64,000 nt of DNA from Fundicoccus_A sp052115865 (lineage in GTDB: Bacteria > Bacillota > Bacilli > Lactobacillales > Aerococcaceae). The stretch is from the NCBI RefSeq assembly GCF_052115865.1, contig NZ_JBQKME010000003.1, forward strand, positions 124,001 to 188,000, written 5' to 3'. The first letter of the stretch is position 1. Each line of letters opens with the position of its first letter. The translations under genes and the position numbers were made by a program. The notes under the pieces are model-generated. The model saw nothing but the letters and a program-made list of their open reading frames with translations. It was not told the DNA's origin and ran no database searches. This document shows, one piece after another, positions 53,877 through 62,814 of this stretch.

Positions 53877-55092
53877 TTGGACTAACGTACGTGAAGATTT
53901 TCCAATTTTAAAACGGAAAATAAATGATCAATCATTAATTTATTTTGACAATGCGGCGACTACTCAAAAGCCAAAACAAGTAATAGATGCAATAACGAAT
54001 TACTATCAGAACTATAATGCAAATGTTTATCGTGGTGTACACACTCTTTCAGGAGAAGCTACGCAAGTCTATGAAGATGTTCGCGAAAAAGTTTCTAAAT
54101 TTATCGGAGCTAAACAAAAAGAAGAAATTATTTTTACAAGAGGTACAACTTCTAGCTTAAATTATTTAGCTAAAAGTCTAGCTTCAAAAATCAAAGCGGG
54201 TGATGAGATCTTACTCACCTATATGGAACACCATTCCAATATTATTCCTTGGCAACAATTAGCAAAGGAAAAAAATGCTAATTTAGTTTATGTTCAATTA
54301 ACCAATGACGGAAAAATAGATATAGAAGACTATAGAAAAAAATTAAATACTAGAACAAAAATTGTTGCTTTTACTCATGTTTCAAATATCTTAGGTACGA
54401 TAAATCCAGTTCAAGAAATGACAAAAATTGCTAATGAAAAAGGGGCCATCGTAATTGTAGATGGAGCTCAAGCTGTTCCTCATTTTGAAGTAAATGTTCA
54501 AGCACTTGATGTAGATTTTTATGTGTTTTCGGGACATAAGATGTTAGGGCCAACTGGAATAGGTGTTCTATATGGAAAAATGCAATGGTTAGAGGCAATT
54601 GAACCAGCGGAATTTGGTGGAGAAATGATTGAGTTTGTACAAGAATACAAAAGTACTTGGGCAGCAATTCCAAAGAAATTTGAAGCGGGAACGCCGAACA
54701 TTTCGGGCGCAATTGGATTAGGAGCAGCTATTGACTACTTAAATACATTAGGTATGAAAAATATTAAAGCGTATGAAGATAGTTTATTTAAATATTTATA
54801 TGAAAGTTTGCTAGATATTGATGGCCTTAAAATCTATGGACCTGATGATTTATGTGAACGATCAGGAGTTATTTCATTCAATCTAGATGATATTCATCCT
54901 CATGACTTATCGACGGCTCTAGATTTAGAAGGGATCGCAATTAGAGCAGGGCATCATTGTGGACAGCTTTTAATGCGACAGTTAAATGTTGTCGCAACTT
55001 CTCGTATAAGTTTATATTTTTATAATACAAAAAAAGAAATTAATCAGACGATACAAGCTTTAAGAAATGCAAAGGAGTTTTTCAACGGATGA
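53866..55092 (+). CDS. sufS: cysteine desulfurase SufS
   Basis: PLP enzyme of 408 aa that provides persulfide sulfur for Fe-S assembly. Motifs: FDNAATTQKP, PLP Lys in FSGHKMLGPTG (near 225), and the catalytic Cys in RAGHHCGQ (near 365) with the short SufS-type loop rather than the long NifS/IscS one. ATG 53866 lies inside sufD and has no strong ribosome site, so it probably uses coupled translation. Works with SufU. Confidence 0.95.
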   Translation: MTIDWTNVREDFPILKRKINDQSLIYFDNAATTQKPKQVIDAITNYYQNYNANVYRGVHTLSGEATQVYEDVREKVSKFIGAKQKEEIIFTRGTTSSLNYLAKSLASKIKAGDEILLTYMEHHSNIIPWQQLAKEKNANLVYVQLTNDGKIDIEDYRKKLNTRTKIVAFTHVSNILGTINPVQEMTKIANEKGAIVIVDGAQAVPHFEVNVQALDVDFYVFSGHKMLGPTGIGVLYGKMQWLEAIEPAEFGGEMIEFVQEYKSTWAAIPKKFEAGTPNISGAIGLGAAIDYLNTLGMKNIKAYEDSLFKYLYESLLDIDGLKIYGPDDLCERSGVISFNLDDIHPHDLSTALDLEGIAIRAGHHCGQLLMRQLNVVATSRISLYFYNTKKEINQTIQALRNAKEFFNG

Positions 55093-55529
55093 GACCTAAA
55101 CGCTTAGAGATGCTCTATCGAACGTTGATAAAAGAGCATTCTAAAAATCCAAGCAATAAAAGAACATTAGAAGATACCACTGGAGAATTCGAACTGTTTA
55201 ATCCGTCTTGTGGAGACCTAGTCCTCGTCCAATTCAAATTAGAAGGTGGAGTTATTACAGATGTTAGCTTTCAAGGACAAGGATGTGCGATTTCAATAGC
55301 TAGTGCTAGTATGATGACAGAAATCATGAAGGGAAAAACTTTGGTTGAAGCCCAAAACTTAATCAATACATTTTATGATTTAGTCAAAGGAAATGAAGAA
55401 ATCGATATAAAACCTTTGAAAGATGCTGTTTATTTACAGGGTGTATCTAAATTTCCCACAAGAATTCGTTGCGCAACGCTATCTTGGCATGCATTAGAAG
55501 AAGGAATAGAGGAAGTAGAAAAAGAATAA
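55089..55529 (+). CDS. sufU: sulfur transfer protein SufU
   Basis: 146-aa zinc-dependent sulfurtransferase that accepts sulfur from SufS. The zinc and transfer residues are visible: NPSCGDLV (Cys and Asp), GQGCAISIASASMM and RIRCATLSW. The insertion typical of SufU relative to IscU is present. ATG 55089 overlaps the sufS stop (ATGA). SufU in place of SufE/SufA is the Gram-positive layout. Confidence 0.95.
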   Translation: MRPKRLEMLYRTLIKEHSKNPSNKRTLEDTTGEFELFNPSCGDLVLVQFKLEGGVITDVSFQGQGCAISIASASMMTEIMKGKTLVEAQNLINTFYDLVKGNEEIDIKPLKDAVYLQGVSKFPTRIRCATLSWHALEEGIEEVEKE

Positions 55530-55554
55530 AGCTAGAAGGAGAGTCAGCGTAGAG

Positions 55555-56952
55555 ATGCATGAAAATGTACCAACTAGAAGTGAATACCAATATGGTTTTC
55601 ATGATGATATTGAATCTTTGTATGATACAGGGAAAGGTTTATCTGAAGAGATTGTTCGGGATATTTCAGCTAGAAAAAATGAACCAGAATGGATGCTGAA
55701 CTATCGATTAAAAGCTTATAAACATTTTTTAGACCGTCCAATGCCCACATGGGGAGCTGACTTATCAGATATTGATTTTGACGATTATACATTTTATAGA
55801 AAACCATCTACAGGACCAGCACGTACATGGGATGAAGTACCAGAAAAAATCAAAAAGACATTTGATCGACTAGGAATTCCAGAGGCCGAACGTGCTTATC
55901 TTGCAGGGACGGGTGCACAATATGAATCTGAAGTTGTTTATCATAACTTAAAAACGGAATATGAAAAATTAGGAATTGTTTTTATGGATACAGATACTGC
56001 ATTACAAGAATATCCAGAAATTTTTAAAGAATATTTTGGAACGCTTGTACCTTATGATGATAATAAATTGGCCGCTTTAAATGCAGCCGTTTGGTCTGGT
56101 GGAACTTTTATTTATGTCCCTAAAAATGTCCGTGTAGAAGTACCCGTTCAAATGTATTTTCGTATAAATGAAGCGTCGATGGGGCAATTTGAACGGACTT
56201 TAATTGTAGTGGAAGAGGGGGCGAGTGTAAATTACGTTGAAGGTTGTACAGCCCCTACATTTTCAGCGAGCTCCTTACATGCAGCAACTGTAGAGATTAT
56301 TGTTAAAAAGGATGCATATTGTAGATATACAACCATTCAAAATTGGTCCGATAATGTTTATAATTTAGTCACAAAAAGAGCAGTTGCTGAAGAAGGTGCA
56401 ACGGTTGAATGGATTGACGGAAACATCGGTGCAAAAATAACAATGAAATATCCAAGTATTTTCTTAAAAGGTCAAGGTTCCAAAGGAACAGTGACAACGA
56501 TGGCAATGGCAGGAAAAGGACAAGTACAAGATACGGGAACAAAAATTTATCATCTTGCACCAAATACATCAAGTAACATTATTTCAAAGTCAATAGCGCG
56601 TGATGGTGGATCTGTAAATTATCGCGGTCAAATTTATGTTGCAAAGAATGCACTCAATTCAGATTCCCATATTGAGTGTGACACTATTATTTTAGATGGA
56701 GAGTCAACTTCAGATACGATTCCATATAATGAAATTCATAATTCGCATGTTAATTTAGAACATGAAGCAAAAGTATCTAAAATTTCAGAAGAACAACTTT
56801 ATTACCTAATGAGTAGAGGCCTAAGTGAACAAAAAGCTACGGAAATGATTGTCATGGGATTTGTTGAACCTGTTTCAAAAGAGCTGCCTTTAGTATATGC
56901 GGTTGAATTGAATCGTTTAATTAGTTTTGAGATGGAAGGGTCTGTGGGGTAA
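55555..56952 (+). CDS. sufB: Fe-S cluster assembly protein SufB
   Basis: 465-aa scaffold partner of SufC and SufD. Recognised by EPEWMLNYRLKAYKHFLDRP near the start, WSGGTFIYVPKNV, EGCTAPTFSASSLHAA, and the C-terminal EEQLYYLMSRGL with AVELNRLI. AGAAGGAGAGTCAGCGTAGAG lies before ATG 55555, so spacing to the core is long. Gene order sufC-D-S-U-B is the standard Firmicutes one. A terminator follows. Confidence 0.96.
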   Translation: MHENVPTRSEYQYGFHDDIESLYDTGKGLSEEIVRDISARKNEPEWMLNYRLKAYKHFLDRPMPTWGADLSDIDFDDYTFYRKPSTGPARTWDEVPEKIKKTFDRLGIPEAERAYLAGTGAQYESEVVYHNLKTEYEKLGIVFMDTDTALQEYPEIFKEYFGTLVPYDDNKLAALNAAVWSGGTFIYVPKNVRVEVPVQMYFRINEASMGQFERTLIVVEEGASVNYVEGCTAPTFSASSLHAATVEIIVKKDAYCRYTTIQNWSDNVYNLVTKRAVAEEGATVEWIDGNIGAKITMKYPSIFLKGQGSKGTVTTMAMAGKGQVQDTGTKIYHLAPNTSSNIISKSIARDGGSVNYRGQIYVAKNALNSDSHIECDTIILDGESTSDTIPYNEIHNSHVNLEHEAKVSKISEEQLYYLMSRGLSEQKATEMIVMGFVEPVSKELPLVYAVELNRLISFEMEGSVG

Positions 56953-56965
56953 CAATTAAGTCATT

Positions 56966-57004
56966 GCTTGAAACCTTTATATTAAAGTGTTTCGAGCTTT
57001 TTTT
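56966..57004 (+). terminator. terminator of the suf operon
   Basis: GCTTGAAAC / GTTTCGAGC (one G-T pair), 14-nt loop, seven-T run. Confidence 0.85.
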
Positions 57005-57089
57005 AGGATTTCCATTAATTAGTTCAACCACTATTTGCAAAAAGAAACAAATTATTTATATGATCAAAATCTGCATTTTGAGTGGATTT

Positions 57090-57127
57090 GATTGATTTTA
57101 GTTACAAATAAATGAAAGTGATTGATT
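57090..57127. promoter_or_regulatory. tandem GATTGATT repeats, candidate FruR operator
   Basis: GATTGATT at 57090-57097 and 57120-57127, 30 bp apart (about three turns). The second overlaps a TTGATT (57122-57127) -35 with TATTCT (57145-57150) at 17-bp spacing. Tandem direct repeats of this kind are usual for DeoR-family regulators. Confidence 0.55.
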
Positions 57128-57171
57128 AGTGGTAGCTTTTGGTGTATTCTTTATTCAAGGAAGTGATGTGA

Positions 57172-57918
57172 ATGCTTACAGAAGAACGGCACCAAGCCAT
57201 TAGAAATTTGCTCAAACGAGAAGTCATTGTCAAACTCTATGAGATTATTGAAGCAACAGGTGCTTCTGAGTCAACTGTGAGACGTGATTTATCACAACTA
57301 GAAGAAGCGGGTGAATTAGTTAGAGTTCATGGGGGTGCTAAGCGGATATTCTCAGTGGATTACGAACCAAGTGTCAAAGAAAAGTCAGAACAATACCGTA
57401 GTGAGAAGGAACGTATCGGAAAGTATGCGGCTTCATTAATTCAAGTGAATGATTTTATCTATATTGATGCTGGAACGACAACCTTTTTTATGTTGCCTTT
57501 TATCGAAGCAGAAGATATTACGGTGGTAACCAATGGATTAGAGATTGCAACTTACTTAAGCGACCTTAATATTGAGACGATTCTCATTGGAGGTTTCATT
57601 AAGCCAAAGACACGTGCGATGATTGGTGCGGATGCAGTCAGTCAATTGAAACAATATCATTTCTCGAAAGCATTTATGGGAACGAATGGAATTGATAGTC
57701 AATATGGTTTTACGACACCCGATCGTGAAGAAGCACATGTGAAACAGACGGCTATTAATCAAACTAACCAAGTCTATATGCTCTCAGATAGTAGTAAGTT
57801 TGATAAGGTATCGTTTTGTAAGATTGTTGAATTGGATGATGCAATGGTTATAACCAATACCTTAACGGATAGAGTGCGTGAGAAGTTTAGTAAATTAACG
57901 AAAGTAAAGGAAGTATAA
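57172..57918 (+). CDS. fruR: DeoR-family transcriptional regulator (FruR)
   Basis: 248-aa repressor: N-terminal HTH LTEERHQAIRNLLKRE, ASESTVRRDLSQLEE, then a DeoR-type sugar-phosphate sensor with DAGTTTFFMLPF and GIDSQYGFTTPDREEA. It is the first gene of the fructose operon, with fruK starting 3 bases after its stop. GGAAGTGATGTGA precedes ATG. Fructose 1-phosphate is the expected effector by analogy. Confidence 0.9.
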   Translation: MLTEERHQAIRNLLKREVIVKLYEIIEATGASESTVRRDLSQLEEAGELVRVHGGAKRIFSVDYEPSVKEKSEQYRSEKERIGKYAASLIQVNDFIYIDAGTTTFFMLPFIEAEDITVVTNGLEIATYLSDLNIETILIGGFIKPKTRAMIGADAVSQLKQYHFSKAFMGTNGIDSQYGFTTPDREEAHVKQTAINQTNQVYMLSDSSKFDKVSFCKIVELDDAMVITNTLTDRVREKFSKLTKVKEV

Positions 57919-57921
57919 ATC

Positions 57922-58845
57922 ATGTTATATACAATTACATTCAATCCAGCCGTTGACTTAGTAATGAGTACAGATCATGTGACCTTAGGTGAATTGAACC
58001 GTGTCCAACGAGATGAATATGTAGCTGGAGGTAAGGGGATTAATATGTCTGTCTTACTTAAACGTCTTGGTCACGACAATATTGCAACCGGATTCCTAGG
58101 TGGCTTTACTGGTGAATTTATTCGACAACAATTATTGACGGAAGGCGTACAACCAGAATTCGTTGAGGTTGATGCGATTACACGTATTAATGTCAAGCTG
58201 AAAGCAGCTGAGGAAACGGAGATAAATGCGAAGGGACCAGTGATTCATCAGGCTGATATTGATCAACTTTTCCAATATTTTGATTCTAAGCTTACGGGGG
58301 AAGATGTTGTTTTTCTTGCAGGGAATACAGCTCCCGGTATGACGAGTGACCATTATGTTAAAATAGCTAAGTTATGCAAGGAAAAAGGCGCTAGATTCGT
58401 TCTGGATACTAATAAAGACTTATTAACTGCTTGTTTGGCCTATCAACCGTTCTTGATTAAACCTAATATTCATGAACTAGCTGAAATATTCAATGTCGAA
58501 ATTCAAAGTCACCAAGAAGTGATTTATTACGCTAGGGAATTGCAACAGCGAGGTGGACGAAATGTCATCATCTCATTGGGTGGAGATGGCGCCTTCTTAT
58601 TAACAGAACATGGAGAGATTTATCAATCTTCAGTGCCTAAAGGTCAAGTGATTAATTCAGTCGGTGCAGGGGATTCTATGGTTGCTGGATTTACTGCCAA
58701 ATATATAGAGAGTCAAGATTATATAGCAAGCCTTCGTCAAGGGGCAGCTTGCGGAAGTAGCACCGCTTTTTCAATAGGTATTGCACAGTTAGATACAGTG
58801 AATCAATTAGTAGATGAGATAAAAATTACAAAGATTGGAGTTTAA
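57922..58845 (+). CDS. fruK: 1-phosphofructokinase
   Basis: 307-aa PfkB-family kinase that makes fructose 1,6-bisphosphate from fructose 1-phosphate. Motifs: ITFNPAVDLVMS, GGKGINMSVLLKRLGH and the C-terminal NSVGAGDSMVAGF catalytic motif. It begins 3 bases after fruR and ends just before fruA, so the fructose genes form one transcript. Confidence 0.94.
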   Translation: MLYTITFNPAVDLVMSTDHVTLGELNRVQRDEYVAGGKGINMSVLLKRLGHDNIATGFLGGFTGEFIRQQLLTEGVQPEFVEVDAITRINVKLKAAEETEINAKGPVIHQADIDQLFQYFDSKLTGEDVVFLAGNTAPGMTSDHYVKIAKLCKEKGARFVLDTNKDLLTACLAYQPFLIKPNIHELAEIFNVEIQSHQEVIYYARELQQRGGRNVIISLGGDGAFLLTEHGEIYQSSVPKGQVINSVGAGDSMVAGFTAKYIESQDYIASLRQGAACGSSTAFSIGIAQLDTVNQLVDEIKITKIGV

Positions 58846-58849
58846 GATA

Positions 58850-60820
58850 ATGAAATTAGCAGAGTTATTCGTCAAAGATGCGATGGATCTATCACTAGAA
58901 AACACAGACAAAAAAAGTACATTACGTTATCTCGCTGAGCGTTTTGCACAAGCCGGTGGAGTAAGTGATGTAGATAGTTACGTTAAGAAATTAGAAGCGA
59001 GAGAGGCTCAATCGACTACGGGTGTCGGGGATGAGATTGCGATTCCTCATGCACAAGATGCTTCCATTAAGCAAGCAGCAATCGTCTTTGCACGTTCTAA
59101 TGAAGGGGTCGAGTGGGCATCATTCGATGGGCTACCAGCTAAGTTAATCTTTATGATTGCTGCTCCTGAAGGGGGTGGAGAACATCTTCAAGCCCTAGCA
59201 AGTCTCTCAAGTATATTAATGAATCCTCAAGCTAAGGAAGCTTTATTGAACGCCCAAACATCAAAAGAAATTGTGGATATTATTGCCAGCTTTGAAGCAG
59301 AAAAAGAAGAAGAAAAAGTACAAGCGGCAGTATCTTCTATTGATGAAAAAGCTCAAACTGCTGGAGATATTTACTTACTTGCAGTAACTGCATGTCCAAC
59401 AGGAATTGCCCATACTTATATGGCCGAAGAGAAATTGAATCAGGCAGCTAAAAAAGCTGGTTATGATATTAAAGTTGAAACAAATGGACAAACAGGTGTT
59501 GGGAATCGCTTAACTTCAGCTGATATCGAAAGGGCGACTGCAATTATTGTAGCAGCTGACAAGCAGGTTGAGATGGCTCGTTTTGATGGTAAGCCGGTTA
59601 TTATTACGAAAGTAGCTGACGGAATTAATAAAGCCGATGAATTAGTAGGACGCGCAGCCAAAGCGGATGCCAAGATTTATCGCGCTAACCGAGAAGAGCA
59701 CACAACGGCTTCAGATTCTGATGAGAATGAATCATTAGGTCGTCAATTTTACAAGCACTTAATGAATGGCGTCTCTCATATGTTACCATTCGTTGTCGCA
59801 GGTGGAATACTTATTGCCTTGTCTTTTTTCTGGGGAATTAACTCATCTAATCCAGAAGATCCTTCTTACAACCAAATTGCTCATGTATTAAATACAATTG
59901 GGAGCCTATCATTTGGAATGATGTTACCTGTTCTAGCAGGATTCATCGGTCAATCTGTTGCAGACCGTCCAGGTTTGGTAATTGGTTTCATGGGTGGGGT
60001 CTTCGCAAATCCTTCTACCTTATCAGCTTTCAGTGGGGCAGGAATCTTTGAAAATGCTGAAGCATCAGGGTTCTTAGGTGCTTTAGTGGCTGGTTTCCTA
60101 GCGGGAGGAATAGTATGGTGCTTACGTAAAGGATTAAGCTGGTTACCGAAGTCGATTGAAGGTATGAAGCCGATCTTCCTATACCCTGTACTAGGTGTCT
60201 TAGCTATGGGACTAATAATGTTCTTTGTTGTCAATGCCCCAATGGGCGCGGTGATGACAGGACTTCAAAACCTATTAACAAGCATTCCCTCTGAATTATC
60301 CGTGGTTTTAGGCTTTGTTGTAGCAGCGATGATGTCAATCGATATGGGTGGACCTATCAATAAGGCTGCTTATGTTACAGGAGCAGCCTTAGTTACAGCC
60401 TCTAATGGCGCGGGTTCAGATGTTATGGCTGCGGTTATGGTCGGTGGTATGGTACCGCCACTAGCCATCGCCATCTCAGCAACTTTCAACAAAAACTTAT
60501 GGGCACCTGAACAAAGAAACAGTGCGCTCGTTAACTATGTCATGGGAGCATCCTTCATTACTGAAGGAGCAATTCCATTCGCTGCCTCTAACCCATTACG
60601 TGTTATCCCTTCACTAGCCATTGGTAGTGGGGTAGCAGGTGCTCTCTCAATGGTATTCGGAAGTGTCAGCTTTGTACCTCACGGTGGTATTTTCGCGGTC
60701 TTAGCTGGTGGGGTAACGAATCCATTAATGTACGCTTTATCTTGGTTAATTGGTGGCTTTGTCGGTGCTTTACTACTGAATTTCTTAGTAAAAAGCCCTA
60801 GCGAACAATTAGATAAATAA
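58850..60820 (+). CDS. fruA: PTS fructose transporter subunit IIABC
   Basis: 656-aa three-domain permease that phosphorylates fructose at C1 on entry. EIIA occupies about 1-150 with the phosphohistidine in GDEIAIPHAQ (His67). EIIB follows with ACPTGIAHTYMAEEKL and its active-site Cys. EIIC has about ten spans with GGPINKAAYVTG and PFAASNPLRVIPS. ATG 58850 follows GGAGTTTAAGATA; a TTG at 58835 overlaps fruK's end. The length is normal for a fused FruA. Confidence 0.95.
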   Translation: MKLAELFVKDAMDLSLENTDKKSTLRYLAERFAQAGGVSDVDSYVKKLEAREAQSTTGVGDEIAIPHAQDASIKQAAIVFARSNEGVEWASFDGLPAKLIFMIAAPEGGGEHLQALASLSSILMNPQAKEALLNAQTSKEIVDIIASFEAEKEEEKVQAAVSSIDEKAQTAGDIYLLAVTACPTGIAHTYMAEEKLNQAAKKAGYDIKVETNGQTGVGNRLTSADIERATAIIVAADKQVEMARFDGKPVIITKVADGINKADELVGRAAKADAKIYRANREEHTTASDSDENESLGRQFYKHLMNGVSHMLPFVVAGGILIALSFFWGINSSNPEDPSYNQIAHVLNTIGSLSFGMMLPVLAGFIGQSVADRPGLVIGFMGGVFANPSTLSAFSGAGIFENAEASGFLGALVAGFLAGGIVWCLRKGLSWLPKSIEGMKPIFLYPVLGVLAMGLIMFFVVNAPMGAVMTGLQNLLTSIPSELSVVLGFVVAAMMSIDMGGPINKAAYVTGAALVTASNGAGSDVMAAVMVGGMVPPLAIAISATFNKNLWAPEQRNSALVNYVMGASFITEGAIPFAASNPLRVIPSLAIGSGVAGALSMVFGSVSFVPHGGIFAVLAGGVTNPLMYALSWLIGGFVGALLLNFLVKSPSEQLDK

Positions 60821-60826
60821 TACTAG

Positions 60827-60867
60827 AAAAACACTGTTCTGTGATTGTAAAGAGCAGTGTTTTATTT
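60827..60867 (+). terminator. terminator after fruA
   Basis: AAAACACTGTTCT / AGAGCAGTGTTTT stem with a 10-nt loop and a T-rich tail. Confidence 0.85.
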
Positions 60868-61206
60868 GTCTTTGGTGATAAATTATATAAAATTGTTTTA
60901 GCAAAGAAGGAGTTTGAAAAATTTTAAGTAGCATACGGTGAGTAGGAGTGTTGTTTGGCGAATGGGTGGCTTTAAGCACTTGCTTAAGGAACTTTGTGTT
61001 CTGGAATTGTAACAGTATGACCATAGATTATGGATGTGTATGTAAAACACTTTCATATAAAAAGAATAAATCACACGTACTAGAACCATAAGATGATTTT
61101 CTTATGGTTCGGCGTTATTTAATGAGACAAATACGTTAAACATTTTCGCTTAACACTTCAATTTAGCTAATCAATCAAATAAAAATGAATTAAACGGAGG
61201 AACAAA
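60868..61206. other. 340-bp region without a gene
   Basis: It contains two small hairpins, TTAAGC-ACTT-GCTTAA (near 60975) and GAACCATAAG / CTTATGGTTC (61083-61092, 61101-61110), neither followed by a T run. No open frame with a ribosome site is seen other than the start of the acetyltransferase. Confidence 0.45.
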
Positions 61207-61662
61207 ATGCTTAAGATAAAAGCAGTAGATGAATCAAATTTTAACAATGTCATACAATTAGAACTAACCGAAAAACAAAAAGCTGCTAAATGGGTGTCCG
61301 ATAATGTCTTTTCTTTGGCACAATGTTGGTTATATAGGAATAATAATGATTCATTTCCTAATGCTATATATTGGAATGATAAAGTGGTTGGCTTTGTATT
61401 GTATGAAATTGAAGCCGATAGCAACGAATTCATGATCTGGCGTATTATGATTGGCCAACAATTCCAAGGCAAAGGATATGGTAGAAAAGCTATAAAGGAA
61501 ATTATTAAATATACAGAAAACAATTATCCAGAACGCATATTAGTAGCAGATTATGTCCAAGGAAACGAGCCAATGAAGCATCTGCTAATTAGTCTAGGTT
61601 TTAAAGAAGTAGGCTTTAATGAGGAGTATAACGAACATGTATTGCATTACCGGCATAAGTAA
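61207..61662 (+). CDS. GNAT family N-acetyltransferase (polyamine-type)
   Basis: 151-aa acetyltransferase. Acetyl-CoA binding motif A is IMIGQQFQGKGYGRKAIKEI and motif B is in LISLGFKEVGFNEEYNE. The N-terminal VDESNFNNVIQLELTEKQ is typical of the spermidine/spermine-type (PaiA/BltD-like) branch, but the substrate is inference. AAACGGAGGAACAAA precedes ATG. A weak hairpin (61676-61685 with 61713-61722) follows. Confidence 0.8.
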   Translation: MLKIKAVDESNFNNVIQLELTEKQKAAKWVSDNVFSLAQCWLYRNNNDSFPNAIYWNDKVVGFVLYEIEADSNEFMIWRIMIGQQFQGKGYGRKAIKEIIKYTENNYPERILVADYVQGNEPMKHLLISLGFKEVGFNEEYNEHVLHYRHK

Positions 61663-61675
61663 CAAGAATTAGTCT

Positions 61676-61924
61676 AAGACAATTTTTCTTAAGCAACTAA
61701 ACAGCTTTTGATAAATTGTCTTTTGAATTGCACATAAAGTGAAAGGAAGAGAGTGATGCATTTGATCATTAAATAAATCAGATAATATCTTAAATATTAT
61801 ATGGGTTTACATAATATATAGTAAATTTAACATGTATGTTTATTTCAACATTACCTATGATATTTTAATTATAAATGAGTTAAATATTACGATAGTTAAT
61901 TGATGTATAATTAATATAAATTTC
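61676..61924. other. region between the acetyltransferase and parA
   Basis: It holds a weak terminator-like hairpin near 61676-61722, a RBS-like AAAGGAAGAGAG with ATG 61755 opening only a 6-codon frame, and a TATAAT at 61906-61911 without a clear -35. Otherwise AT-rich with no gene seen. It may contain the left edge of the mobile segment, but I find no att site. Confidence 0.4.
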
Positions 61925-61925
61925 A

Positions 61926-61963
61926 AGATCTACTAATCGAAATGATTAGTAGGTCTTTTTTTG
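61926..61963 (+). terminator. terminator-like hairpin upstream of parA
   Basis: AGATCTACTAATC / GATTAGTAGGTCT (61926-61938, 61944-61956), GAAAT loop and a seven-T run. It lies 30 bases before the parA ATG and just after the candidate -10, so it may attenuate parA rather than end an upstream gene. Confidence 0.8.
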
Positions 61964-61992
61964 TTTGAAAAAATAAAAGGACGTGTAAATAA

Positions 61993-62814
61993 ATGGAAAA
62001 CACACAGAATGCAACTTCTTGCCAGCGTGACAAGAAGTTAGGTAAAGTAATTGCTATCGCCAACCAAAAAGGTGGCGTTGGTAAAACAATGACAACTATG
62101 AATCTTGGCTACTCGCTAAGTAAACAAGGATATAAGGTACTTCTAATAGACTTTGATCCACAACACAATTTAACAAACTATCTCGAAGGAGAAGAACATG
62201 TTCTTACAATTTCGGAAGCCATAGGGCAAGAAATAGTAGGAGAAACAGAGTATGTAAAATCTTTAATTCAAAAGTATAACGAAACACTTCACTATATCCC
62301 TACTAATTTGTCACTATCTGCTATTGAGTTAAAGCTTGTAATGACAAATGCAAGAGAATATATTTTGACGGATATTTTAACAAACTTGAAAATCAGAGAA
62401 CTTTACGATTATGTACTAATAGATTGTATGCCTGCGTTAAACATGTTGCTAATTAATGTATTGACAGCGGTTGATAGCATTATCGTTCCAGTCGAAGCAA
62501 GTTATGGTGCATTTGAAGGATTAGAACAACTGTTTGAATATGTAAAGATGGTTCAAAAACGTTTGAATAGAGAGTTAAAAATTGAAGGAATTGTTTATAC
62601 GAAAGTTAACCATACAAAAATTAGTAAAGAAGTAAGAGAAAAGCTTCGAAAAATGTATCCTGGTTTACTACTATCTATTGAAATTAAAGAACTGACAGAA
62701 GCTAGAAAATCATATGCTGATAGAGTTCCACTTGAACAAATGAATCAAAGTCGATTAGCTATTGATTATGCAAATTTAGCAACTGAAATCTCAAATAAAG
62801 GGGGGCAAAAGTGA
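61993..62814 (+). CDS. parA: ParA/Soj family partition ATPase
   Basis: 273-aa ParA-type ATPase. Deviant Walker A VIAIANQKGGVGKTMTTMN starts near residue 19; then LLIDFDPQHNLT, DYVLIDCMPALNMLLINVL and PVEASYGAFEGLEQL. A short N-terminal extension (MENTQNATSCQRDKKLG) precedes the ATPase core, and the DNA of this extension contains a 27-bp palindrome. ParA/ParB of this kind occur on plasmids and integrative elements. Co-transcribed with parB (stop and start overlap). Confidence 0.92.
   Translation: MENTQNATSCQRDKKLGKVIAIANQKGGVGKTMTTMNLGYSLSKQGYKVLLIDFDPQHNLTNYLEGEEHVLTISEAIGQEIVGETEYVKSLIQKYNETLHYIPTNLSLSAIELKLVMTNAREYILTDILTNLKIRELYDYVLIDCMPALNMLLINVLTAVDSIIVPVEASYGAFEGLEQLFEYVKMVQKRLNRELKIEGIVYTKVNHTKISKEVREKLRKMYPGLLLSIEIKELTEARKSYADRVPLEQMNQSRLAIDYANLATEISNKGGQK
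62013..62039. repeat. 27-bp palindrome copy 1 (parS-like candidate)
   Basis: AACTTCTTGCCA-GCG-TGACAAGAAGTT, inside the parA coding start. It differs from copy 2 (63934-63960) only at the centre and one base of the right arm. Shared repeats flanking a parAB operon are the expected layout for a centromere or an operator. Confidence 0.65.

Noticed and set aside
60809..61089. Minus-strand frames of 71 and 63 aa downstream of fruA
   Set aside because: They cross the fruA terminator, have no ribosome site and no recognisable content.
61083..61110. Hairpin GAACCATAAG/CTTATGGTTC as a terminator
   Set aside because: No T run follows on either strand; function unknown.
61755..61775. Tiny ORF after AAAGGAAGAGAGTG
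   Set aside because: Only six codons; nothing else supports it.
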